From assembly GCA_031213475.1 (NCBI GenBank), contig JARUPZ010000024.1, positions 4,705,991-4,769,990 on the forward strand: a DNA stretch of 64,000 bases. The letters are read 5' to 3'. The notes below the pieces were generated by a model that was not told where the DNA came from, did not search any database, and saw only the letters and a program-made list of their open reading frames with translations. Within the stretch, counting starts at the first letter, position 1. Every line of letters begins with the position of its first letter. The position numbers and the translations under genes are program-made. Of the stretch, positions 1 through 9,520 are shown piece by piece. Origin of the DNA: Nereocystis luetkeana. Taxonomy: Eukaryota > Sar > Phaeophyceae > Laminariales > Laminariaceae.

Positions 1-464
1 GCCCCTCCAAATTCCTTACGTGCCACGAGTGGCGGTTTGCGTATCGTCCAGCGAAAAAACAAAAAACCACAAAAACTAATACAGCTAGCCAGCCACCACT
101 CCGTCTCTGAATATGAAGACCTTTTGTATAGAATATTAGTATGGGAATGATCCCTGTATTTCGGGACAGAGTTGATGGTAAAAACAAAAAAACATTTATG
201 TCTGCACTTTCGTCTAGGGGACATGTTCCTTGGAAATTTGAGTCAGGTACAGGTTCACGTAAAGTGCGATAGATACTGTCAAGAGCTAGGACTGGAAATA
301 AATACTAAAAATAGTAGGGGAGTCGCTCTCGCTCGAGTGTTCGGCTCTAGCCCGCTGGAAAACGAGGCCCGACAAGCGGATCCCCCTCTCTGCCGTACTC
401 TAGCTTTGGTAGACGTTGGAGTCTAGATGAAACGTTGAAGGCGATACAGCAGCTGGATTGGAGG

Positions 465-690
465 TCAACGTTGAAGTTGAGATTGCTGTTGAGTTTGAAG
501 TTGAGCATCGTTGAAGTTGAGGTTGCAGTTGAAGAGCAACGTTGGGGTTGAGATCGTGGTTAGAATTCGGAGATGAACTTGAAGTTGAGGTTGTAGTTTA
601 TTGAATTTGAGGTTGTCGCTGAAGTCGAACTTGAAGTTATCGTTGAACATGAAGATGCTATTCAAGTTGAAGTTTAGGTTAACGTTGAGG
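465..690. repeat. Degenerate GTTGAAGTTGAG minisatellite
   Basis: A run of variants of GTTGAAGTTGAGG, GTTGAACTTGAAGTT and GTTGAGGTTGCAGTT, with a six-base GTTGAA/GTTGAG core and roughly 12-base higher period. Many substitutions show that it is old. It lies in presumed intron. Confidence 0.7.
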
Positions 691-1020
691 TTGTCGTTCG
701 GTTAGGATTTCCACTTCACGTGAGGACTTTTATGTTACATATTTTTGGATAACTCGGTGGTGGCTGTGGTGGTGGCAGTGTAATAGAGGGGTAGTGGTAC
801 ATCCTGGTGGTCAATGATTACGTTTTTGGGTTTTGTTGGTTTGTGATTGTGCACCACGTGTTGAATAGTCTGGAGGTCGATTAGGATTCGTCGTATCCCC
901 TTCGTTGTTTTTTTCGTGGGAACGAAACTGGCTGAACTGAGCCGATCTCTACTGTAACTGTAATTGTTGTTACGAACTACGAGGTACAGACTCGACAAAA
1001 TATAAACTCCGAACGAAACC

Positions 1021-1250
1021 AGAGCCAAACCGACCCGACCCGAACCAAGCCGAGCCGAACCGAACCTAACGGAACGGAATCGAACCGAACCGAACCGAAC
1101 CGAGCCGAACCGAACCTAACGGAACGGAATCGAACCGAACCGAACCGAACCGAACCGAACCGAACCGAACCGAACCGAACCGAACCGAACCGAACCGAAC
1201 CGAACCGAACCGAACCGAACCGAACCGAACCGAACCGAACCGAACCGAAA
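1021..1250. repeat. (AACCG)n pentanucleotide array
   Basis: The pentamer CGAAC/AACCG is repeated almost perfectly from about 1130 to 1249. It is preceded by two imperfect blocks that share the interruption CCTAACGGAACGGAATCG. A second array of the same pentamer lies in the last intron of the same gene (7605-7648). Confidence 0.9.
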
Positions 1251-1398
1251 GCATCCAAATATATCACTACCAAACCAACCTATGGTATGTGGACTGTACC
1301 CGCAATCACACCATAACACCCGTCCTTGAAATGAACATCCCTGAGAAAGAAAAACGCAATAATAAGCACACCGCCGTTATGCCAAAATATAAACGCAG

Positions 1399-1545
1399 AT
1401 CCTGCTGAACGGGCACGACATCAAGGTGGCTACGCAGCAGAGCGTCAGACGCGCAATCGGGGTGGTACCTCAAGACACCGTCATGTTCAACGACACCGTG
1501 CTTCACAACGTTCGATACGGCAGGATGGATGCCACCATGCAGGAG
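1399..1545 (+). CDS. ABC transporter exon: Q-loop
   Basis: 49 codons, phase 0 at both ends, acceptor CGCAG and donor GTGAGC. It begins at ILLNGHDI, the strand after Walker A, and contains the Q-loop [13 protein letters not shown], whose Gln contacts Mg and couples to the membrane domain. Degenerate copies of its 3' end follow in the intron. Confidence 0.93.
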
Positions 1546-2650
1546 GTGAGCGTATTGCGTTGCGCTGGCACTGCGGGATAGGATGCACGGTAGGTCTACT
1601 GTATTGACAGTACGTGTGACAGTAGGTCTACGTGTATTGATTGACAGTATGCGTACATGTATTTGACAGCAGGTTCTCTGTTTTGACAGTATGTGTACGT
1701 GTACAGTTACAGTAGGTCTACTGTTTTGACAGTACGCGTGCGTGTACAGTGCAGTAGGTCTACTGTGTTGACAGTATGCGTGCTCTTGCGTGTAGAGTGG
1801 GTGTACTGTACTGACATGTGTACGTGTGCAGTAGGTCTACTGTGTTGACGGTAGGTGCACTTTGATCACGGTACACCGTGCTTCGTAGTGTTCCATACGA
1901 CAGGATGGACACCGTTGTGCGAGAGGCCACCTTTTTTTTTCGCGGTTGCACTGCTGTAGAGTTTGGACGATAGTAGGCCTACTACTGTGGTAGCAGTATG
2001 TCTACTGTGACTGCAGTGCACCGTGCTTCACATCGTTCGAGGCGGCAGGATGGACGCTACCACGCAGGAGGTTCGCTTAGTGATTGATTGTGCAGCACAT
2101 CTTTAGCGGTATTTCAGTACAACGATTCGGTGGTATTACTGTATCAGCATTGTAATGCACAGTTCGGACGACGTATCTATTATAGTATGATCGGATGTAC
2201 AGTAGGTATACTGCTGTATTGGCAGTATGTCAAGTGCGTCTATCGTCATTATTGCTGGAGATCCACCTACTTTCGGTGCGGTAGGTCTACGGCAAGATGG
2301 ACGCCACCGACGGAATAGGGGCAGTTTGTTGCGCCAGGTATTGCACAAGTCGGGCGACAGTCGGCAGTAGTATAGCAGTAGGCATACTGCCAATATAGTA
2401 GGTTTTGTATCACAGTATGCACACGATCGATGCCGTATATCTAGTGGACGACATGTGGCACGATAAGACGGACGCCACGATGCAAGTCGTCTGGGTACTG
2501 GATTGTATGGTACCAAGACGTGGCATTGCCCACGCTCGACGATTTTTGAGTACCGGTACGATGAATGTGTTGGGCAGTAGGTCGTGCTTGGGTGTGTCAG
2601 CCCAGTAGACCTACTGCTTGCACAGCAGGTCTACAGCTCATCGATGGTAT

Positions 2651-2681
<31 letters not shown>

Positions 2682-5600
2682 ACGGCGCTTCGCGCTTGGT
2701 GCAAGCAATATTTTCCTGGTAGGTGAAAATCCGATGTGCTCCGTCCTAGCATTGGAGGAATGCGAGGGTCTGGTCATACGACTACGGCCATGCATGATAT
2801 CGAGTACAACCCCCCCCCCCCCCCCCCTCGTTCCGTGCTAATGACAGCCGAGATGTTCACGCTATGACCACCTCTTCACCCTCCATGGCTTCGATCTCTT
2901 TAAACCGTTTTTTACTTGGCGGCCTTCTCTGCATGCACGTTTTTTCTTGTATTTTTACACCATTTCTTGTTCACTTTATTACCGGTTATCTCCCGTTTCT
3001 TACTCCATCTCCTCTTCAACACGCCTTCCCTTATTCGGCACATAGCACCGTCCCTCTTTATTTACGCCGCATGCCACTGATTACGGCATTTCTTGTGCTG
3101 GCTCCTGATGTTTTTTTTTTTTTTTAATTGTGCTCCCGTTTTGATAATTGACTCAGGTCGAGGAGGCGGCGGAATCGGCCCAGATCAAGCGTTTCATCGA
3201 GCAGCAGCCAGAGGGATGGAACTCCAAGGTACAGTTTTTTTCTCTTTTTTTTTTTTTCATATGTTTTGGCACCATGCCGCTTTCCCCCCCCCCCTTTTTT
3301 TTTGCTCGGTTTTTATTCACTGCTTGTTTCTCCGTGAAATAAATCGTAGAAGAAACACCCCCCCCCCCCGAGAACGGAGCCACAATCGCCACCATGCCGG
3401 AATTGAAAACAAACAATATAGCCGGTAGTTTTTTTTTTTTTTTTTTTTCAGGATTTTTTATTACGGGGGACCATAGTAAATAGGACCAAATATTGTTAGT
3501 AAATATATGTAAAATTTACAGGTTTTCGTGTGAACCCTAGGTCCTATTTACTATGGTCCCCCGTATTAGTATATACTTTTTTTTGTTCCTCTGTTGCTTT
3601 TCTACTCGATTTTAGTACCCCCTTCGCCCTGTCTGGGACTCGGGAAAAAAAATTGAGGTGTCGTTTTTTGTTGTTGTACCTTTTTGATGCTGCTCGTTTT
3701 TGTTTCGGGTCGATAACGTCGTGGCTTCGGCTTTTTTTGTTTTTCTCCGTTTTTCTTGGCTTTGCTTGACTTTTTTTTTTGTTGCGTCGTTGTTTGTTGT
3801 GGGTTTCATTTTTTCTTGTATTCTGCTCTTGTGTTGCTTCGCTCGTTTGCTGTTTGCCTGTTTTTTCGTTTTTCGTTTTTCGTTTAAAAAAAAATAAATA
3901 TCCTGTCTCGTTTTTTCGTCACGTACATGTATAGGCCAAGTCATACATGGTACTTCGTATATATAATTGCGTAACTATACCTGGTACATTTTTTTGGGCT
4001 GGTTGCTGTTACTTGCTGGGTAACTCGCTCGGTGGTTACCTCTTTTTTTCTCCGTTGCTTCGTTCTACGCCCGGTGGCCACGTATATACGAGTATGTACA
4101 GCTGGTGTGTCATACGAGGAACGAACGCCTGCTGTGCCCTCCCTCCCTGTCTCTTTAGCTTTTTCCTACATTCGCGGGATTTCGAGTCGACCACATTCCC
4201 GAAGGAACCATGTCTCTGGTGTGTGTGTGTTTTTTTTTTTTGTTGTCGTATATTTTTTTTTCATTCGTTTCCCGCTCTGTCCCGCTGCTGAAAAAACCCG
4301 TGCGGCTAAGGTTGGGGAGCGCGGATTGAAGCTGTCGGGGGGCGAGAAGCAGAGGGTGGCCATCGCGAGGTGCCTGCTCAAGGACCCACCCATAGTGCTG
4401 CTGGACGAGGCCACCAGCGCCCTGGACAGGTAGTGCCCCCCCCCCCCCCCCCCCCCCCCCCCTCCCCACGCGCTCCGGTCTGTGTGCGTTTTGTTTGTTT
4501 GTGTTTGGCGTGGGTTTGGCGTGTTTCGCGGGGCGGCTTTTTCGCGTGTAGTTTTTTTTTTTTTGTGGGTTTTGCGGGTTTGTGCGCGTTTTGCCTCATC
4601 TACCTGTGTTCGTGTAAAATTGTTTTATGCTTCTTTCTTTTGTTTCTTTTGTTTCTTTTGTTTCTTTTGTCTTTTTTTTTGTCTTTTTTTTTTTCTGAGG
4701 TTGATTCTCGTTCCTTTTTTTGGTTGTTGTTTCGTAGCTTGTTTCTTGGTCGTCGTTTCCCGTTTGTTTGATTGTTTTTGGTCACATTTTTTCGCCCTTG
4801 CTTGATGTGGTCGATCTCTGTATGCAGCATTACCGAGCAGGGGGTGCAGGAGGCGCTGAACGGGCTGAAGACGAACCGCACGACCGTCGTCATCGCACAC
4901 CGGCTCTCCACCGTCCGCAACGCCGAGCAGATCCTCGTTCTTAACGAGGGGCAGGTGAAGAGAGCTGATATGGGCGAGGGGGGGGGGGGGGGGGGGGGGG
5001 GGGGGTACTCGATAGGAGAGATGTACTCGATCTCATGCATGGCCGTAGTTGTACTTCGAAGTTTAACAATGGACCCTCGCTTCCCTGCAATGCCGGGGCG
5101 GAGCTTGTCGGGTTTTCACCGACCGGGCAGACATCGCTTGCACCAAGCGCGGAGCGCCGTTATGTGTTTGGCGAGTCGCATGAAGGGTGAGGGGGCTCAT
5201 GCGCTCATGTCACGCATGGCGGTAGTCATGTGCCCATAGAGAGGGGCTGGGGAGGGGGGTAGGGCGTACTCATTTGCTGGTCGCCTTTAGTCACGTTACC
5301 ATTGTTCACGCACCCCTTTCGATACGGAGCTGGAGGTGGGAGAGTAGAGTAGGAGGAGGGGGGGCTCTCGTGACATATCCGCGACGCCGAGAAAGGGGAA
5401 AATATATGGTGGCTTGGGGTGGGGGCCATGAGAGTACGTTATCCTACCGCCGGTCATTGTTTTACCCAAAACACTGTCCGATTTGCTACAGCAGCCTTCT
5501 CAGTTGCAAGGGGTCGGTTTCGGTCTTCGATTTCGATGTACTACCGCTTCAACATTTCCCTCACACTAAAGTTCCAACTATGTTCCCCTCTTCTAAAAAT

Positions 5601-7843
5601 GATACGGGTGCAGTTCTTGAGGGAGTAAAATTATGTTCGTGTGCGTACCAGGTACCTGGTACACACTGGGTATGTTTCGCATTTTTTTTTTTTTTTCGTG
5701 AGAGATACCGCTTGCTAATATAAGTCTTGACGGAATATGATACACGTTTGGATGAAACCTTCGATTTCATAGGTGATGTTTTCTTTTCATTCTTTAGTAT
5801 ACATAATGTAACAGATGTCCAAGGCAACCTCCCCGTTTTGTTGCTCAGCCGTTCCTGAGAACCCCCCCCCCCCCGTCTCGAAAGGGGTGCGTGGTCAATG
5901 GTCAAATGATTAAGGCAAGCAACAAATGAGTACGCCCCCCCCCCCCCCCCCCCCCCCCCCACCTTCCCTTCTGATGATCCCCCGACTTGCGCTCGAAGGT
6001 CGTTGAGCGTGGGAATCACGACTCGTTGATGGAGCTCGAGGGCGAGTACGCCACGATGTGGAACATTCAGGTGCAGGAGAGGGAGAAGATGATCTCCATG
6101 GAACTGGTGAGCTGCTAGATAGGGGGGGGGTGTACTCGATAGGAGAGATGTACTCGAGCTCATGCATGCTAGAGAGGGGAGGGATCTCCGCACACGTGAT
6201 GCCGTACGCGACACCACGTGTGACACCTCGTGACCGATCGTCGATTCTCACTTTTTGTGACCTCGATATTTTTGTTGCAGATATATAGATAGATAGATAG
6301 ATAGATAGATAGATTCCTGATCTGTGTGATCTATTAGTAGCTCGTGTTGTCGCCTGACCTGAATGGTCCATCAACAGCACGTGTTTCCTGGGGTGGATCT
6401 GTACTTTTACACAAAAACCTGCAGAACGTCGCATAGCGGCAGGCTGGGTTGGATCTGTACTCCAGACAGATCCTGCTATACATATCATAGTGGCAGGCTG
6501 GGATGTGTCTGATCTGTCTGATCTATCTGATCTGTTCGACTTGTGCCCCTTTTGTGAGTCTGTTAGGATGGGGTCAAGGCTCAATTTTTTCACGAAGGCA
6601 GGGTGTTTCAATGCTGGATGTCGACGGACAGAGTGTAAATAACACACACAAAGAAACAATTTAGATTATTCTCCATTTTTTTCGTTTTTGTTTTTATCCT
6701 TTTGAGTCCGTGATTGGAATCTCAGATAATCTAAGTTGTGTATGTGTGCTCCGTTACGTCGAACCGCTCTTTCTGCTCGTCGCCACCCAGCACACCCAGC
6801 TGTCCGCGCCAATCCTTCATCCCAGAGAAATAAAGCTCTGTGCTCACAAAAACCGCGACACAGGAGAGATACGGCCTACGTTGTAATGCAGTGAGCAGAT
6901 TAAGACAGTGCAATGCCATGTCGCCGTACTGGATACGACAGGCACTACATACCCACAGGCACATACAAAACGATTGTTTGTAGCGCCGCGAAGGCTATAC
7001 TGTAGATAAGAGTACAGTACGTAGCGGGGGGCAACTAACTTTTAGACAACACACATTTGATGAGTAAGTATGTAATTGACAGCAACACCAAATCAAAATA
7101 GCATTATTTCGAATGTGCTCTGTCTGCGTGCGCGAATATTATGCCGGTATCAGTATGTCGTGCCTCGGGCACATCATCTACAGGTCATTCTTTCCCACTC
7201 GATGATCTACATATGATCTGTATGATCTATTATTTCGCGTTGTCGGGTGGTGGGAGCCGTAAAGTCTGCGTGATCTAGGACATGACCTCCGGGTTGGATC
7301 TGTACCATTCAGATCCCGCTCATGATCTACAGTACTGTAGTAGAGACCGTGATCTGGCCAAGGTGTGATACGGCTATCATTTTTCGAATGTGTGTTACAT
7401 GTTACTCTGTGGTTGCTGGTGCGTTTTTGCTCGTCCCGCCGCGCATTCCTTTATTTTTCTTCAGTTTTTTTTTTCCCGGCGAATGGAGTGGAATCGAATC
7501 TAAAATCGAATCGAGCATAAAAGGGAAGGGAATGTTTTCGAGCGTACTTTGTGGGTGTGCACTTTCTCATCCGTCCCCTCGCTTTTTGTGGTTTTGTTTC
7601 TGGCGAACCGAACCGAACCGAACCGAACCGAACCGAACCGAACCGAACAATATTCCCGCACGTGCGCAGGAACGACAAGCGGCCGTGGAGGCCCGGGAGG
7701 CGGCAGCGGCAGCGTTGGCGGCGGCGGTGGCGCCGGTCCCTAACGGAGTGGCTCCCCTTATCGAGATGGCAGACGGAGAGGGGGAGGAGATGGGGGCGCA
7801 GGAGCAGAAGGAGGGAGGGAGTGCCTCGCCGTCAACCCCATAG
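1399..7843 (+). CDS. ABC half-transporter, ATM1/ABCB6 (HMT1) type, C-terminal part
   Basis: Six exons (1399-1545, 3157-3228, 4311-4429, 4828-4954, 5999-6106, 7670-7843) splice without a stop into the nucleotide-binding domain of an ABCB half-transporter. In order: Q-loop [13 protein letters not shown], signature [13 protein letters not shown], Walker [13 protein letters not shown] with D-loop, and H-loop IAHRLSTV. A conserved VERGNH segment and an Ala/Glu-rich tail follow. Walker A, the A-loop and the membrane domain must lie upstream of the window. The wording of the Q-loop and of [15 protein letters not shown] matches mitochondrial or vacuolar ATM1/ABCB6/HMT1 proteins, which use ATP to export glutathione- or metal-linked compounds; the exact substrate and membrane cannot be told from this part. 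All phases agree. Two acceptors end in AAG rather than CAG or TAG. The introns are 0.4 to 1.6 kb and full of repeats. Confidence 0.93.
1560..1860. repeat. GTAGGTCTACTGT / TTGACAGTA minisatellite
   Basis: Units near 60 bases combine CAGTAGGTCTACTGT with TTGACAGTATGCGT and are repeated about five times with drift. The same 13-base core recurs between the exon-border copies further down the intron. Confidence 0.75.
1868..2500 (+). repeat. Degenerate copies of the upstream exon's 3' end
   Basis: Four stretches (about 1868-1930, 2017-2076, 2272-2325 and 2430-2500) resemble the last 55 bases of the exon ending at 1545. The clearest is 2017-2076, which keeps CACCGTGCTTCACA, GGCAGGATGGACGC and an ACGCAGGAG followed by GT. 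They are separated by the GTAGGTCTACTGT repeat, so the exon end and intron start seem to have been amplified together. Confidence 0.65.
2651..2827 (+). repeat. Poly-C flanked dispersed repeat, copy 1 (family A)
   Basis: A core of about 130 bases (GCGCTTCGCGCTTGGTGCAA to ATATCGAGTAC) lies between two C runs of 29 and about 17 bases. The same core occurs about ten more times in the window in both orientations. Confidence 0.85.
3157..3228 (+). CDS. ABC transporter exon: helical subdomain
   Basis: 24 codons, phase 0, acceptor CTCAG and donor GTACAG. It encodes [16 protein letters not shown], the helical stretch between the Q-loop and the signature motif of ABCB proteins. Confidence 0.9.
3229..4310. 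other. ABC gene intron
   Basis: T-rich intron holding one palindromic miniature transposon (3462-3565), several C and T homopolymers and a TACCTGGTA site at 3978. No exon seen. Confidence 0.7.
3462..3565. mobile_element. Palindromic MITE, copy 1
   Basis: Terminal inverted repeats of about 26 bases starting TACGGGGGACCATAGTAAAT surround an AT-rich centre with TTAGTAAA. Total length is about 104 bases. The termini suggest a TA target duplication. At least seven further copies lie in the window. Confidence 0.88.
4311..4429 (+). CDS. ABC transporter exon: signature and Walker B
   Basis: 39 codons plus two bases. It carries the complete signature [13 protein letters not shown] and Walker [13 protein letters not shown] with its catalytic Glu. 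The acceptor is CTAAG. The donor GTAGTG is followed directly by a run of about 27 C. The split Ser codon is completed by the next exon. Confidence 0.95.
4430..4827. other. ABC gene intron with poly-C donor side
   Basis: Short intron that starts GTAGTG and runs at once into about 27 C, followed by T-rich sequence with TTTTGTTTC repeats up to the acceptor TATGCAG. Confidence 0.8.
4828..4954 (+). CDS. ABC transporter exon: H-loop
   Basis: One base plus 42 codons, acceptor TGCAG, donor GTGAAG. It contains [11 protein letters not shown] with the switch His that contacts the gamma phosphate, and the following strand ILVLNEGQ. Confidence 0.95.
4978..5195 (-). repeat. Family A repeat, copy 2 (reverse)
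   Basis: G run of about 29, then TACTCGATAGGAG, the core in reverse orientation and the end GCATGAAGGGTGAG. This copy shows the full length from homopolymer to the GAAGGGTGAG end. Confidence 0.85.
5262..5960. repeat. Two copies of companion repeat family B
   Basis: Family B (CTCATTTGTTGCTTGCCTT to CCCTTTCGAGACGG, about 65 bases) occurs forward near 5268-5330 and reverse at about 5863-5936. The second is flanked by C runs on both sides. Elsewhere B sits next to A across a G run, suggesting that both belong to one modular element. Unassigned intron sequence separates the two copies. Confidence 0.7.
5999..6106 (+). CDS. ABC transporter exon: end of nucleotide-binding domain
   Basis: 36 codons, phase 0, acceptor CGAAG, donor GTGAGC. 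It encodes [13 protein letters not shown] and YATMWNIQ, the usual end of the domain in ATM1/ABCB6 proteins, joining GQ of the previous exon to VVERG. Confidence 0.92.
6121..6170 (-). repeat. Family A fragment
   Basis: A G run followed by GTACTCGATAGGAGAGATGT and CTCATGCATG, the homopolymer-side end of family A only. Confidence 0.75.
6282..6545. repeat. (TAGA)n and GATC-rich dispersed repeat, family D copy 1
   Basis: A TAGA run (6281-6315) leads into a block rich in GATCTG and TGATCTA with the landmarks CACGTGTTTCCTGG and ATAGCGGCAGGCTGGG. Related blocks recur near 7170-7345, 11420-11560, 40420-40640, 46415-46580, 49305-49445, 57570-58130 and 60810-61040. Confidence 0.75.
7605..7648. repeat. 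(GAACC)n array next to a splice acceptor
   Basis: Nearly nine perfect pentamers, ending about 20 bases before the acceptor at 7669. Same unit as the 1021-1250 array in the same gene. Confidence 0.92.
7670..7843 (+). CDS. ABC transporter terminal exon
   Basis: 57 codons and a TAG stop, acceptor GCGCAG. The tail is Ala-rich, then Glu/Gly-rich ([17 protein letters not shown]), with no known domain. The acceptor lies about 20 bases after a perfect AACCG array instead of a normal pyrimidine tract. Confidence 0.88.
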   Translation, partial: ERQAAVEAREAAAAALAAAVAPVPNGVAPLIEMADGEGEEMGAQEQKEGGSASPSTP

Positions 7844-8032
7844 ACTCCGAGACAACAGACGATAGGCACTCGCACTTTCGTCTCTTTTTACTTCTCTCGC
7901 GCTGTTTGTTTGTTTTTTTCTGTCTCCACCAGTCTCTGAGTTACCGTAGCTTCAAGGTAAAGAAAAAGGTAGTGCGTCTCCTTTTATGTTTCGACCCAGA
8001 GTCGAAATATCACACCGGGTGATGAGTTAACA

Positions 8033-8225
8033 CCCCCCCCCCCCCCCCCCCCCCCCCCACCTTACGGCGCTTCGCGCTTGGTGCAAGCAATGTCTGCCTG
8101 GTCGGTGAAAACCTGACGTGCTCCGTCCCGGCATTGTTGGGATATTCGAGGGTCTATGGTCATACGACTACAGCCGTGCATGAGATCGCGTACATATCTC
8201 CTATCGAGTACCCCCCCCCCCCCCC
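8033..8225 (+). repeat. Family A repeat with C runs at both ends
   Basis: C run 8033-8058, core starting GGCGCTTCGCGCTTGGTGCA, end TCTCCTATCGAGTAC, second C run to 8225. Same layout as copy 1. Confidence 0.88.
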
Positions 8226-8572
8226 ATCCGATGAGTTTAAAAAAACTAGTTTTTTTTTGGCAATGGGGAGGGTGTAAAAGGCCGGGCGATATGTGAGTCT
8301 ATTGTGATGGGAGAGCTGTTTTCCAAAACCGCCATCTTCGTTCTGTTTGACCGCCATGGTTTTGATAAAAGTAGGCTCCGAATTTCGTCTCAGGGGCGGG
8401 GGCGGGGGGGACGGTTATCTCATCACCCGTGTGGTACGGTGCCACTCGAACCGGGAATATACTAGCCACCGTTTGATACTGACCCCAGATTTTAAATAAG
8501 GGTTATATCTACTATTAGAGTGGTAGTACTTGCGGGTTTCCAGGTTTCGCCCATGGCAGATGGGGGTGGGGC

Positions 8573-9080
8573 GGGGGGGGGGGGGGGGGTTGCGCTCGAT
8601 ATCATGCATTGCCGTAGTCGTATGGCCGTAAACCCTCTCGTCCCTACAATGCCGGGACGGAGCACGTTGAGTTTTCACAGGCCAGGCAAGGCATTGTTTT
8701 TACCAGGCGCGAAGCGAAACGTGAGATGTTCCGCGAGTCGCGTGACGGGTGAGCTGCGTCCTACTGAGAACCGCGTGCCAGGGCGGTTGTTTTGCGTGTG
8801 GATGACAGCGGCAATGAGTAGTTTTATTTTCCGGTGTGGCCACTTCCAGCGACAACAGCGGGGGTACCATCTAACTGCCTCGTGGGTGCTTTACCGTAAA
8901 ACACTACGTGATACGTTCATTCTCCTTGTCCGGAGTAAAGGTTCTCCATCCCACAAATTATCTAACTCGACCGCCAGCGGTGACTGACCGCCAGAAATAA
9001 AAAAACGGCACCCTGATTGTCTAGCTCACGCAGTGAGGGGTATGTTTTACAGTGTCGTTGCCGACCGACGCCAATCAATC
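8573..9080 (-). repeat. Family A repeat followed by family C block
   Basis: G run 8573-8589 and the reverse family A core to 8754, then about 320 bases that match 33110-33450 with drift. Shared landmarks are AGAACCGC, CCACTTCCAG, GTGGGTGCTT, ACTACGTG and a final GTTTTACAG. The same AGAACCGC start follows or precedes family A at 39570 and 47050, so C seems to be the far part of the same element. Confidence 0.75.
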
Positions 9081-9122
9081 TATATGCGTGAGAAGGAGGG
9101 AAGTGATGTTTGGTTTGTCATC

Positions 9123-9520
9123 GCCGACGAATGCATGATAGAAACCGATACCGACGACGTATAGTGTGGCCAGAAGCGTTCTCGACGACATATTATATGA
9201 CAAGGCACCGTCACCGACGACATATAATGTGACGGGAACCGTTACCGACGACTTACGATATGACAGGAACCTGTATCGACGGCATATTATATGGCAGGAA
9301 CAATGACCGACGGCATATTATATGACAGGAACCGTTACCGACGGCATACTTTATGGCAGGAACCATGATCGACGGCATATTATATGACAGAACCGTTACC
9401 GACGGCATATTATATGGCAGGAACCATGACCGACGGCATATTTTATGACAGGAACCGTTACCGACGGCATTCTATATATTGCGGCAACCGTTTTCAACGG
9501 CATATGATGGGGCGACGTTC
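9123..9520. repeat. 31-base minisatellite with dimeric higher-order structure
   Basis: About 12 units of GACGGCATATTATATGACAG plus GAACCGTTACC. In the middle, units with TGACAGGAACCGTTACC alternate with units with TGGCAGGAACCATGACC, so the repeating block is a 62-base dimer. Confidence 0.88.

Larger units (their letters stand above)
1..1398. other. Non-coding stretch, probably intron upstream of the first visible ABC exon
   Basis: No exon is recognisable here. The Walker A segment that should precede the first visible ABC-transporter exon is absent in all frames, so this is best read as intron. It holds a GTTGAAGTTGAG-type minisatellite, an AACCG pentamer array and otherwise unassigned sequence. 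The short reading frames in the array are repeat artefacts. Confidence 0.6.
1546..3156. other. ABC gene intron with minisatellite and exon-border copies
   Basis: Holds a roughly 60-base minisatellite rich in GTAGGTCTACTGT (about 1560-1860 and scattered to 2640), four degenerate copies of the preceding exon's 3' end (1868-2500), one poly-C flanked dispersed repeat (2651-2827) and a T-rich 3' half. Confidence 0.75.
6107..7669. other. ABC gene last intron
   Basis: 1.56 kb holding a family A fragment, two family D repeats (6282-6545 and 7170-7345) and an AACCG array just before the acceptor. The region 6660-7160 shows nothing I recognise. Confidence 0.75.

Noticed and set aside
977..1319. Arg-Phe-Gly-Ser-Val repeat frames on the minus strand
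   Set aside because: Translations of the AACCG array, no other coding sign.
9123..9520. CRISPR array
   Set aside because: Units are contiguous without unique spacers, and the context is eukaryotic.
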